DNA from: JBGSUZ01 sp963677505
GTDB lineage: Bacteria; Bacillota; Clostridia; Peptostreptococcales; Acidaminobacteraceae
Direction: 5' to 3'
Assembly (NCBI GenBank): GCA_963677505.2
Contig: CAXXWB010000005.1
Coordinates: 1-56,751, forward strand
DNA: 56,751 nucleotides
The notes beneath the pieces are model-generated. The model had not been told where the DNA came from, made no database searches, and was given only the letters and a program-made list of their open reading frames with translations. Positions 8,381 through 17,730 of this stretch are shown here, one piece after another. The translations under genes were made by a program, and so were the position numbers. Each line of letters begins with the position of its first letter. The first letter of the stretch is position 1.

Positions 8381-9598
8381 CTAAATTATTTTATAAGCTT
8401 CCTCATTGTGAATAGAAGCATCCAAACCTTGTAATTCATTGGCTTCTAATACTCTAACAGGTACAAATTTATTGACTACATATAAAATGCCATAGGTAAC
8501 CACAAATGCATATGCGCCTGTAAGAAGGACCGCAAAGATCTGAATGCCAAGTTGATAAGCATTGCCTTCAATTAAGCCACTGACGCCTCCGACGCCTTTT
8601 ACAGCAAATATGCCAACTAAAATAGAACCTAAAATACCGCCTACGCCGTGAACGCCCCATACGTCTAAGGCATCATCCCAGTCTTTTTTGAGTCTAAGTT
8701 GAACGGCAAGATAACAAACGCCACCTGCCAAGATACCTATAACAAAGGCTGCCCAAGGCTCTACAAACCCTGCTGCTGGTGTAATAGTGGCTAAGCCTGC
8801 TACCGCACCTGTAAGTGCCCCGAGGAAACTTGGACGCTTCTCATGAACCCAAGAAATAATTAACCATGTGAGCATTGCAATAGAGCCTGCAATATCTGTA
8901 TTTACAAAGGCTGCTGCCGCAATTCCGTTTGCACCTAAAGCACTCCCGCCGTTAAATCCAAACCAACCAAACCAAAGTAGACCCGTTCCAAGTGCCACAT
9001 AAGTGATATTGTGTGGTGCTCTGTCTTCTTCCGATTGAGGAATTCTTTTCCCTACAAAGAAAACTGAAGCGAGCGCTGCCATACCTGCACTGACATGAAC
9101 TACAATTCCCCCTGCAAAATCTACAACGCCTAGTTTTTGAAGGAAGCCGCCACCCCAAATCCAATGAGCAAATGGAATGTACACCAAAATACTCCAAAAT
9201 ACGAGGAAAATCAAGTAGCTCTTAAAATTAACTCTGTCCGCAAAAGCACCTGTAATCAGAGCTGGTGTAATGATGGCAAACATTTGTTGATAAGTGAAGA
9301 AGGTAATAAATGGAATTGTAGGCCCATAAATTTCGCTTGGTGCCATTCCCACCCCATGTAGGAACATGTAATCGAGGCCACCTATCCAGCCACCTATATC
9401 GGGTCCAAAGGTTAAGCTGAAACCTGCAACAAACCAGATTGCCGTAACAACCCCCATGGAAATAAAGCTTTGCATCATAATTGTAAGTACATTTTTTCTA
9501 CTGACTAAACCGCCATAGAAAAAGGCTAAACCTGGTGTCATCAGACATACCAAAGCCGCACTCATTAGGACAAATGCGGTATCGCCTGTATTGATCAT
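8381..9598 (-). CDS. amt: ammonium transporter
   Basis: An Amt/MEP/Rh family channel of 405 residues with about 11 membrane helices. The ATG at 9598 follows GAGGGGG; an in-frame upstream ATG would add six residues without a ribosome site. The pore histidines are present in GGIVVHVSAGMAAL and VWGVHGVGG. The conserved Asp (VVDFAGG) and the WFGFNGGS segment are also present. It lies 130 bp downstream of the NarL-type regulator gene, and the gap holds a direct repeat. No glnK/PII gene adjoins it, which is unusual because amt is normally paired with glnK. Control may instead come from the neighbouring Amt-kinase and regulator. Confidence 0.96.
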   Translation of the reverse strand: MINTGDTAFVLMSAALVCLMTPGLAFFYGGLVSRKNVLTIMMQSFISMGVVTAIWFVAGFSLTFGPDIGGWIGGLDYMFLHGVGMAPSEIYGPTIPFITFFTYQQMFAIITPALITGAFADRVNFKSYLIFLVFWSILVYIPFAHWIWGGGFLQKLGVVDFAGGIVVHVSAGMAALASVFFVGKRIPQSEEDRAPHNITYVALGTGLLWFGWFGFNGGSALGANGIAAAAFVNTDIAGSIAMLTWLIISWVHEKRPSFLGALTGAVAGLATITPAAGFVEPWAAFVIGILAGGVCYLAVQLRLKKDWDDALDVWGVHGVGGILGSILVGIFAVKGVGGVSGLIEGNAYQLGIQIFAVLLTGAYAFVVTYGILYVVNKFVPVRVLEANELQGLDASIHNEEAYKII

Positions 9599-9681
9599 AA
9601 AAAAAATCCCCCTCAACGTTCGAATAATTCACTATAAGTTCATTTTTTATAATAAACCTATAGCAACCAACAAACTATTGG

Positions 9682-9710
9682 GGGAATCTTGTATTTCGTC
9701 TAGGGAATCT
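9682..9710. promoter_or_regulatory. direct repeat upstream of amt, candidate regulator site
   Basis: GGGAATCT occurs at 9682-9689 and again at 9703-9710, 21 bp apart, which is two helical turns. It sits 84-112 bp upstream of the amt start, between the regulator gene and amt. This is a reasonable binding site for the adjacent NarL-type regulator, but the repeat alone does not prove it. Confidence 0.4.
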
Positions 9711-9728
9711 GTGTATCTTATAAACTTG

Positions 9729-10379
9729 TTAAATTTCTATCAGCTGGTTTCTAACTGCATACAGCACAAGGTCTGCAATGTTTTTGAGTCCCAGTTTTTT
9801 CATAATATGCGCTCGATGGGTTTCGACGGTCTTAATGCTGATGTGAAGACCATCAGCCACCTCTTTATTGCTCCTGCCTTCAGCTAACATTTGAAGAATC
9901 TCTCGTTCTCTAACCGAAAGAATTTCAGACTCAAAAGTAGTCTTTCGAGTGCCTTCGCTGACGTAACCGCTGACCACCATTTCTATTAAGTCTTGAGAAA
10001 TAAACATTCTTCCATCCCAAACCGTTCGAATTGCGTTCATAAGATCTTCTAGGGCATTGTCTTTAAGTACGTAACCATTAACCCCAATATTTAAGGCTTT
10101 ATAGATGTAACTCTCTGTTTTGTGCATGGAGAGAATAATCACTTTAAGGTCTGACTTCTCTTGTTTTAGCTTGATGCAAAGGTCGAGTCCATTGAGTTTT
10201 GCCATGGAAATATCTAAAATCGCAATATCAGGATTTAAAGCTAGAATAGCACTATAAGCTTCTAGTCCATCTGCAGCTTCTCCCACTACCTCAATTTCAG
10301 GTTCTTGACTTAAGTACAGCTTTAAGGATTCTCTCAGTATTTTATGATCGTCCGCTAAAAATACACTAATTTTTTTCAT
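9729..10379 (-). CDS. NarL/FixJ-type response regulator of the Amt-kinase
   Basis: A two-component regulator of 216 residues. The ATG at 10379 is preceded by GGAGATTCCTT and overlaps the kinase gene by 14 bp, so the pair is translationally coupled. The receiver domain begins KKISVFLADDHKILRESL, with the phospho-acceptor Asp in NPDIAILDISM and the Lys in YVLKDNA. A GerE/LuxR-type DNA-binding domain (ILSVREREILQMLAEGRSNK and following) occupies the last 65 residues. By gene pairing it takes phosphate from the Amt-histidine kinase fusion. Its most likely target is the amt gene just downstream. Confidence 0.94.
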   Translation of the reverse strand: MKKISVFLADDHKILRESLKLYLSQEPEIEVVGEAADGLEAYSAILALNPDIAILDISMAKLNGLDLCIKLKQEKSDLKVIILSMHKTESYIYKALNIGVNGYVLKDNALEDLMNAIRTVWDGRMFISQDLIEMVVSGYVSEGTRKTTFESEILSVREREILQMLAEGRSNKEVADGLHISIKTVETHRAHIMKKLGLKNIADLVLYAVRNQLIEI

Positions 10380-12282
10380 AAGGAATCTCCAGTGTGATGT
10401 GTGTCCCCTTGTTGGGTGCGCTGTCAAAAATTAATCGGCCGCCTAGAAGCTGCATTCGTTCTTTCATGGATGTCATGCCCACGCCATTGTCATTGCTACT
10501 GCGTTCAAACCCTTTTCCATTGTCTTTTATGACAATCCAGTATAGACCCTCTCCCGTTTGAGAAAATACTAAATCTACACGGCTTGCATCAGAATGCTTC
10601 ATAACATTGTTAAGGCTCTCTTGTATAATTCTAAAGATATTCAGAGTTTCCGTTTCACCCCACTCAGGCAGAGGACTGGCAATGTGGTAGTCAAACTCAA
10701 TACCCGATATTTTATGAAGCTGATCGGTTATGATTTGAACGCTTTTTAAAAGGCCTTGATTCTCAAGTTGAACTGGCTTTAGATTGAAAATAACCGTTCT
10801 TATTTCTTCCACCGTCCTGTCCATTAACTTGATGATTCGGGTCAGCTGTTCTTGCTGACCATCTTCTGAGAGGCGCTTTCTAAGCATGCCCAAATCTATC
10901 TTTGCCGCCGCCAAAAGCTGACCTACACCGTCATGAAGGTCTCTGGCAATTTTCTCCCTCTCCTGTTCTTGAGTGGCTATTAGACGCTGACTCTGTTTCT
11001 CTAGCACCGTATTTTGGGACTGTATTTGTTCATAAAGCTCTTCGGTCAAATTCACATAAGATTTTTCCTTAAGGGCCTGCTCCCAGCTGTATACATCTGA
11101 AAACTCAACAATGTTCAGACCAATTTCCTCTTCTTCTGGTGTCACTCTCATGCCAATAAACCGATCTATAAGTTTGAACATTAGAAAACCAACTCCAAAA
11201 GACCACATAAAATTGACGCTAACCCCTAGAATCTGTACGCCCAACTGATGTAAATGACTACCACCTGCCAAGTGTTCAGGCGATGCAAATACTGCTGCCA
11301 GAAGGGTTCCCGAAACGCCGCCAAAAGCGTGAATAGGTACTGCGCCAACCGCATCATCGATTTTAAAATATTCAAGAACCACACTGCCTAAAACAACAAT
11401 TGCACCCGAAATTAATCCTATGATAAACGCTTCATAGGGCTCTACCAAGTTCGAACAGGCAGTTATGGCAACTAAGCCGCCTAAAGCCCCACCAAAAATA
11501 GCCTCCATGGTACTTCTGTTTTTCTGAAACAGTAAGACCGTGCCCACGGCTCCCAGTACACCTGCGCTGGCAGAGATATTGGTGTTCATTAAAATAAGCC
11601 CTACCTGACCGTTAAATTCCAAAAGGCTTCCCCCATTAAAACCGAACCAGCTAAACCATAAAATAAAGGTCCCCAGTGCGGCAAATGGAATGTTTGAACG
11701 TCCTAAATTTCTAATTTTACCGCCTTCATCCCAGCGGTCCCGCCTTGGACCCACAACAATAATACCTGCAAGGGCAATCCACCCTGCGGTACCATGAACA
11801 ACGGTTGCCCCTGCATAATCGATGAACCCAAGTCCATTTAGCCATACCGATTGACTTAGATACTGACTACCCCAAACCCAATGGCCATAGATTGGGTAAA
11901 TGACTGCCCCAACCACAACGGCGCTGATAATAAGGGCCTTTGTCTTTGTTCTCTCAGACATACTACCTGAGAAGATGGTTATTGCTGTTCCCGCAAACAT
12001 GAGTTCAAAAAAAGCAACAATATATCCCGTTCCACTGCTTATATGATTGCCAAACCAAAAATCACTGCCAATTAATCCGTTAATAGTCGGTCCAAACATA
12101 ATGGCATATCCAACGGCAAAGAAGGACAATGTTGCAATGACAAAAGCTATAATGTTTTCTATGGCCACACTGATGACGTTTTTAGGTTGAATAAAGCCCA
12201 CTTCATAACAAATAAAGCCCGCTTGCATAAAGAAAACAAAAAGTGCACAAATAACTGCCCACATTTGATCCATTACGGTCAT
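10366..12282 (-). CDS. ammonium transporter-histidine kinase fusion (ammonium sensor)
   Basis: A single 638-residue protein. Residues 1 to about 385 form a complete Amt channel. Its features are the Asp and first pore His in GFIDYAGATVVHGTAGW, the second pore His in VPIHAFGGVSG, the gate Phe in WFSWFGFNGGS, and the aromatic/Ser region in SGSMSER. A linker coiled coil (about 400-435) joins a HisKA_3-type dimerisation domain with ARDLHDGVGQLL (His near residue 447). An ATPase domain follows, with N box NVMKHSD (about 559) and G box DNGKGFE (about 589). Amt-sensor kinase fusions are known in some bacteria, for example in anammox organisms. Here the kinase is of NarX/DesK type and its regulator gene overlaps it. 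All pore residues are retained, so it may transport as well as sense. Confidence 0.95.
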   Translation of the reverse strand: MTVMDQMWAVICALFVFFMQAGFICYEVGFIQPKNVISVAIENIIAFVIATLSFFAVGYAIMFGPTINGLIGSDFWFGNHISSGTGYIVAFFELMFAGTAITIFSGSMSERTKTKALIISAVVVGAVIYPIYGHWVWGSQYLSQSVWLNGLGFIDYAGATVVHGTAGWIALAGIIVVGPRRDRWDEGGKIRNLGRSNIPFAALGTFILWFSWFGFNGGSLLEFNGQVGLILMNTNISASAGVLGAVGTVLLFQKNRSTMEAIFGGALGGLVAITACSNLVEPYEAFIIGLISGAIVVLGSVVLEYFKIDDAVGAVPIHAFGGVSGTLLAAVFASPEHLAGGSHLHQLGVQILGVSVNFMWSFGVGFLMFKLIDRFIGMRVTPEEEEIGLNIVEFSDVYSWEQALKEKSYVNLTEELYEQIQSQNTVLEKQSQRLIATQEQEREKIARDLHDGVGQLLAAAKIDLGMLRKRLSEDGQQEQLTRIIKLMDRTVEEIRTVIFNLKPVQLENQGLLKSVQIITDQLHKISGIEFDYHIASPLPEWGETETLNIFRIIQESLNNVMKHSDASRVDLVFSQTGEGLYWIVIKDNGKGFERSSNDNGVGMTSMKERMQLLGGRLIFDSAPNKGTHITLEIPYEKN

Positions 12283-12487
12283 AATACAAAATACCTCCCT
12301 GTTTTAAGCTCTCTCACTACAATACCATTTTTCCCTTTCTCGGTACTATAATAATCAATATAATTTTTGTTAATGTCGTATTCAAGATTCATACCCGAAA
12401 ACCGTATTCACCCTCTTTACGTGTTTAATAAGTTTACTTAGCTAAAATGTTTTTTTGCCTTTTTCTGTCAATAACTACTTAAAACAA

Positions 12488-12517
12488 AAGAACCACCCTC
12501 ATATGAAGATGGTCCTT
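12488..12517 (-). terminator. terminator of the RND efflux operon
   Basis: On the minus strand the arms AGGACCATC and GGTGGTTCT pair through two G-U wobbles and are followed by TTTTGTTTT. It lies about 45 bp after the stop of the efflux gene. Confidence 0.7.
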
Positions 12518-12560
12518 TTTTATACTTTATATAGTATTGTAGTGATTCTAAACTCTACTT

Positions 12561-15500
12561 TTATTCATATGCCTGTTCAATTTTAGAAGTAGGCACGTGT
12601 TTGGAACGAATTTTTTCAACCAATACATAAGCCGCTGGTATTACAATGAGGGTTAATACCGTCGAAATAATCATCCCAAAGTTCAGGGCCGCCGCAAGAG
12701 GTTGCCATAAAGGTCCTCCTGAATACATCATTGGCAACAAAGAAATTACCGTGGTCAACATGCCAATCATTATCGGTCTAAGACGTGTTACTGAACCTTC
12801 TACAATCGCTTCAACAAGAGGCTTTCCATCTTTTTGAAGTAACTTGATATAGTCCAGTAACACAATACCGTTGTTAACAACAACCCCCATTAAACTGATG
12901 GCGCCTAGCATAGCCATAAATCCGATTGGATAATTCATGATTTTTAAGCCTAATAAAACACCAATAAACGATAGTGGAATCGTTCCCATAATAATCATTG
13001 GGTCCAATAGACTTCCAAATTGGAAGGCGATGATGACATAGATCAACACGATGGCAATCAATGCAGGAACCACCATAGAGCCAAAGGTTTCACTGGCAAA
13101 TTCGTTATCGCCACCATAACTTAAGTTATAACCTTTAGGAGGCGTATAATCTTTTAGGAGTTTTTGGGTATCTGTAAGAGCCGTTTGAGAACTTACTTCG
13201 GGTTTTAAATACAAACCAACGGTAATGGTTCTCATTTCATTGCGTCGAACGATTTGATTGAGACTGGACTCTGTTTTTAAATCTGCAATTTGACCAAGAG
13301 GGACATTTTCTCCCGTAATTTGTGAAGTGACAAAAATTTGACTCAAATCAGAAACATTTTTTAGTCCTTCTTTACCGATGCCCATGGTGACAACCGTGGA
13401 GTCTTCGTCAACATCTTTTTGCTTAAGTTCAGTAATATCTGCACCATTAACTGCCATACGTACCGTCGCAGCTACGTCGTAATTTGTAATGCCCGATAAG
13501 TTAGCGCGAGATTCGTCAACATCGACTTTTAACTTATAAGAATCTTTTCCGTAGTTGATTTCGGTTCTAAGAACACCGTCAACACCTTTAAGCTGTTTTT
13601 CAATTTCTTCAGCAGTAGACTTGAGGACTAGAATGTCTGGACCGCTTATTCTGACTTGAACAGGTTGGTCCTGAGGCATATTGAGTTCTAGAAACTTTAA
13701 ATCAACTGTGCCTTCAGGCAATTGAGCTTGAATCTTCTCCGATAAGCTTTCTGCATTTTCTCTTCCGCCATTAATAAGAAATTCAGCTACGTTGGTACCT
13801 CTTCTTGCTGAGCTAAACGTATCATAATACTGGATAAATCCATCGCCCACTTGCGCCCCATAAGAAGTGACATTTTTATCACTTTCAATAATTTTACCAA
13901 CGTCTACCGCCACTTTCTTCGTATGATCTAACGTAACCCCATTAGGAAGGGTTACAGTCATAACGTATTGGTCTCTTTGAATTGGTGGAAATACTTGAAT
14001 GCCTAGTGAAGGAATTAAAAGGGTTGTCAGTCCTAATATCCCAATAAAAATAGGCAATGGTAGTTTTTCGGTTTCTGAATCGCACGTTTCAACTGTTTTT
14101 GATAAAAATTCATGCTTTTATGGCCAAATACATCTAGTTTAAGCCAATGCACCACATGATCCACCCAACCACCTTTTTCGCGAACGGACTTCAAGCATTC
14201 TATGTCCCATTGCAGGTACCACGGTAAGCGCCATAAAATAGGATGCTATTAAGGATACGGAAACCAGTACTGGAAGGGGCACTTGCAAAATTTCCTGCGC
14301 TGCCCTGCATCATTGCAAGGGGTAAAAAACGATGCAAATGGGTGGTTAACGTGGACGTTAGTATTGGAATACTCACATCTTGAACCCCTCTGATAATTGC
14401 TTCTTTTTCTCCGGTTTTGCCCTGTTGTAAATACAAATACATATTGTCATTGGCAACAATACCATTTGCCACTAAAAGACTCAGAGATATAATGAGGGAC
14501 GCAATCGATATTTGATGAAGCGGTATAGCGTCCATTTTCATAAACAATAGAACAATGGCCGTTACAAGAGGCAATAGGAACACTTACAACGACTGCACTT
14601 CTCAGCCCCATAAATAACCATTACAACAGCCACGACGAGAATAATTGCTGATATTAAATTTACTACAAATAAATTGATAGATTCTTCCACATAGTCCTTC
14701 TGATTGGTAAGAACTGTCAATTTCATGTTATGGTACAAATTTGTCCTGCTTAAATTGTTCAATCACCTGATCAATGGGCTTTACCCTGTCTTTAGAACAT
14801 TTTGACCACTTGTATAGCGAACGCCAATTAGTACGGCCTTGTCGCCTCCAACTAAGGCATAGCGGTCTGGTTCTTTTTCAGATGGGTTAACCGTTGCTAA
14901 ATCTCTGATTCTCACAGGTATACCGTTACTCTCTGAAACACCTACGATGGTGTTGCGTATTTCTTCAATGCCTTTATAATTCGCCAGTAATTTGAATAGG
15001 TACTTTACTTGGCTCAAGGTTTAAAATTACCCCCAGGAATATTAACATTTCTTGCTTTTACAGCAGTGGCAATGGTATTCGATGAAATACCAAACTGTTT
15101 TAACTTTGTCATATCTAGGTTTATCGCAATACTAGGATCTACTTCACCGCTTATGATGACTTCAGCTACGCCGTCCACTCGACTGAGGTCACGCTCTAAT
15201 TGCTTCGCCACTCGCTTAATATCTTGGTTCGTATAAATCCTTAGAACTGAGTCCAATGACTAAGCCAAAGCTGTTGGCAAGTTCCGTGTCTACCGTTGGC
15301 GATAACGCTGACGCTGGTAGATTGGCTTTCGCATCATCTACTTTATCTTTTAAACTTCTGCCAAATGATTGAGGTATATCACCATCGCTCATTATCATTA
15401 AGTGTTATTTTAATAATGCCAACACTGTCGAGGGAATAACTTTCAATGGTTTTGATGTTCCCCCACATTTCTAATTTCTTTCTCAAGAGTCTTAACGATT

Positions 15501-15682
15501 TGCTTTTCCACATCTTCCGGACTTGGCCCCTGGGTATATACATTGGACAAGGGCTATAGGTGGCGTTATCGTCGGATTCTCCTGCCGTTCTAAATCGATA
15601 TAAACGTCACCCACCGCCAACAATTATGAAAAGTGAAAGCATGAGAACGATTATTTTATGTTCTAACACACCATTTAATCAT
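12561..15682 (-). pseudogene. RND family efflux transporter, multiply frameshifted in its N-terminal half
   Basis: This is the inner-membrane pump of an RND/HAE1 drug or solute efflux system. The locus is 3.1 kb, the expected full length for about 1040 residues. The C-terminal 498 codons (12561-14057) are intact. They carry the porter domain and six helices, including IMGTIPLSFIGVLLGLKIM and GVVVNNGIVLLDYIKLL. The N-terminal half needs at least seven frame changes between 14057 and 15682. The pieces still translate to clear RND sequence, such as SPEDVEKQIVKTLEK, LERDLSRVDGVAEV and ISLSLLVANGIVAN (with a usual Asp region replaced or lost). Several breaks can be repaired by adding one T to a T run. 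The start ATG at 15682 overlaps the end of the adaptor gene by 8 bp. Confidence 0.88.
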
Positions 15683-16852
15683 TAACTTTCACCTTCTCTC
15701 CATCACTTATCTGATATTGTCCTGCTATGACGATTTTATCCCCTAAAGCCAATCCCTTTAGCACTTCAATACGGTCGTCAATTAAATTTCCAGTCTCAAC
15801 TTTTTTAGCTGTAACCATTTGCTTTTCTAAGTCATATACATATACAATGTCACCACTGGTTAAATGTACAACACTAATAAAGGGAACTAGTATTTTTTCA
15901 CCCTTCGTTATATTGAAATTTGCTTTGGCAATCATGCCGGGTTTCATAGCCCCATTCTCATTGCCCAATTTAAGCCTTACGGTAAATTGGCGGGTTTTTC
16001 TCATCTGCAACAGCACCTATCTCAGCGACGACGCCCTGCATCTCTTTTTCAATCCCATAGATGTAGACGGGCCACTTTTGACCTTGCTTAAACTGACCAA
16101 TTTGACTGTCTGTCACACCAAACTCTGCCCATACTTCCGAGAGGACGAACTACAACCGCTACAGGATATCCTGCGCCCTGAACTTCTCCTTCAGAACCTA
16201 ATTTTTTTAAAACAATACCATCTATTGGGCTGTATATCGTTGTTTCTTTCACATTATCCGTTGAATGCTCATATGCGGCTTTAGCTTGACCTAACTGCAT
16301 ACTAGCTATTTCATAGGCCATCTTGGGCTTGTTGATAAGTACTCTTATCTACCGTTAGCTTTGTTGAAATTTCTTCAAAATCCGATTTAGATACTGACCC
16401 TTGCTCATAGAGGGCCTTGACTCGGTCATAAGTTCGTTGTGTTAAGTCTAGTTGCGCTTTTGCTTGAGTTAGTTTATTGGGAATATCTTTATTAATCGTC
16501 ATTTGAGCTGAATCAAACTGTGCCTTTGAAGCCTTTAATGCCAATTCATAGTCCTTTGGCTTTATTTTTGCGATGATGTCACCTTTTTTTTACAGCATCG
16601 CCTTCTTTAACGTAGATCGACTCAATAACGCCATCTATTTTAAAGCTGACCTTTGCCGTTTCAATTGGAACAATATTACCACTAACCCCCTCAGTGGCAT
16701 CAGCACTTTTGTCCCCCTACTGTGAGAACCTGTACAGTTCTTATTGGACTGGCTATATCTTTTTTAGCAGTACAGCCAGGCAATACAAGTCCTGTTAAGA
16801 CTATACCGATTAGTATAAACCTTGCCTTTGAATTCTTAGTAAATACTTGCAT
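15675..16852 (-). pseudogene. RND efflux periplasmic adaptor (MFP) lipoprotein, frameshifted
   Basis: The adaptor subunit that would link the RND pump to the outside. The ATG at 16852 follows GGGAGAG. The N-terminus is a lipoprotein signal ending in LPGC. Successive pieces in different frames give the family's usual order: a barrel-sandwich entry (KVSFKIDGVIESIYVKEGD), an alpha-helical hairpin (LTQAKAQLDLTQRTYDRVKA), the second lipoyl half (TTIYSPIDGIVLKKLGSEGE) and the C-terminal barrel (GDKIVIAGQYQISDGEKVKV). About four frame changes are needed, near 16700, 16590, 16320 and 16020-16090. The reconstructed product is about 390 residues, which is normal. It is the first gene of the efflux operon, divergent from tetR. 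Confidence 0.86.
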
Positions 16853-16970
16853 ATCTTCACTCTCCCAATTTTCAAAATTTTAATTAACAACTGTTGATTA
16901 ATAAGCATAAGTTAATTATACTTAAGTTAGATTTTCGTGCAATATGCAAATAATCAGTCATTTGTCCATT

Positions 16971-17000
16971 AAACAACATTTGTCTATTCTTATGTTGTTT
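16971..17000. promoter_or_regulatory. inverted repeat, candidate TetR-type operator
   Basis: AAACAACAT and ATGTTGTTT are perfect 9-bp arms with 12 bases between them. The site lies 27 bp before the tetR start, in the gap between tetR and the efflux operon. This is the usual place for an autoregulatory TetR operator. A further AT-rich partial repeat (AACTGTTGATTAA) lies about 80 bp away on the efflux side. Confidence 0.5.
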
Positions 17001-17026
17001 AACCTACAAGAGAGGTGAAAAAAATT

Positions 17027-17628
17027 ATGCCTGAAATAGAAAAACAACCCTGTCGACAGACGGGTGCGTAAAACTAAAAAATTATTAAAGCAAGGTCTTA
17101 TCACTTTGATGATGGAAAAAGACATCAATGATATTACCATTAACGAGTTGGTTAATCTCATTGATATTAATCGTGGTACTTTTTATCTTCACTGTAAAGA
17201 TCTCCGAGACTTGCTAACCCAAATTCAAGATGAAGTCATGACAGAACTCAACCGCATCTTAGATAAATACACAGCTGAAGAAATGTACACCAAAGACTTG
17301 CCTTTCTTTATAGACATTTTAAAATATATTGAAGAAAATGCCGACTTGTGTACCCTACTCATGGGTGAAAATGGTGATGTCTCATTTTTAAATAAGTTAA
17401 AGCGCATCGTGGAAGAAAACTGCTTTGAGCATCTCAAATCTATTCATGAACGTGATAACCCATATGCTTACTCTGTCTTTGCAACTTTTTCTGCTTATCG
17501 GGTTCAATCGGCATTATACAACTTTGGTTGAATACGGGTCATAAAGAAACCCGTTGAACTTGTGGCGGAAACCCCTGTCTCAACTTATTGAGAAAGGGAA
17601 TTGGCTATTTATCTATACCCATTTCTAA
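17027..17628 (+). pseudogene. TetR/AcrR family regulator, frameshifted
   Basis: This is the local repressor of the divergent efflux operon. The ATG at 17027 has AGAGAGGTG upstream. After MPEIEKQP the frame must lose one C from a CCC run to continue as VDRRVRKTKKLLKQGL and into a TetR helix-turn-helix (INELVNLIDINRGTFYLHCK). The 155-codon middle part is intact. After SVFATFSAY the frame breaks at least twice more, and the tail reads HKETPVELVAET followed by QLIEKGNWLFIYTHF and the stop at 17628. The repaired length of about 200 residues is normal for the family. Nucleotide indels next to homopolymers suggest either recent decay or sequencing error. Confidence 0.82.
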
Positions 17629-17671
17629 ATAAGTTGTATGTCGGGGACTTATCAATGTGTACAGACATAAA

Positions 17672-17710
17672 AAAGGCGTAAAGAGAACTTCAAATCCTCT
17701 TTACGCCTTT
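17672..17710. terminator. bidirectional terminator between convergent tetR and chemoreceptor genes
   Basis: AAAGGCGTAAAGAG and its exact complement form a 14-bp stem with an 11-base loop, flanked by A and T runs. It serves tetR (plus) and the chemoreceptor gene (minus). Confidence 0.85.
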
Positions 17711-17730
17711 CTTCACATTTAAGACTACGT

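Noticed and set aside
14057..15682. Programmed frameshifting in the RND efflux gene
   Set aside because: There are seven or more breaks in different directions with no slippery heptamers at all of them. Programmed sites are single and conserved.
15727..16284. 185-codon open frame on the plus strand within the adaptor gene
   Set aside because: It is a shadow of the frameshifted adaptor gene on the minus strand, whose pieces match the MFP family.
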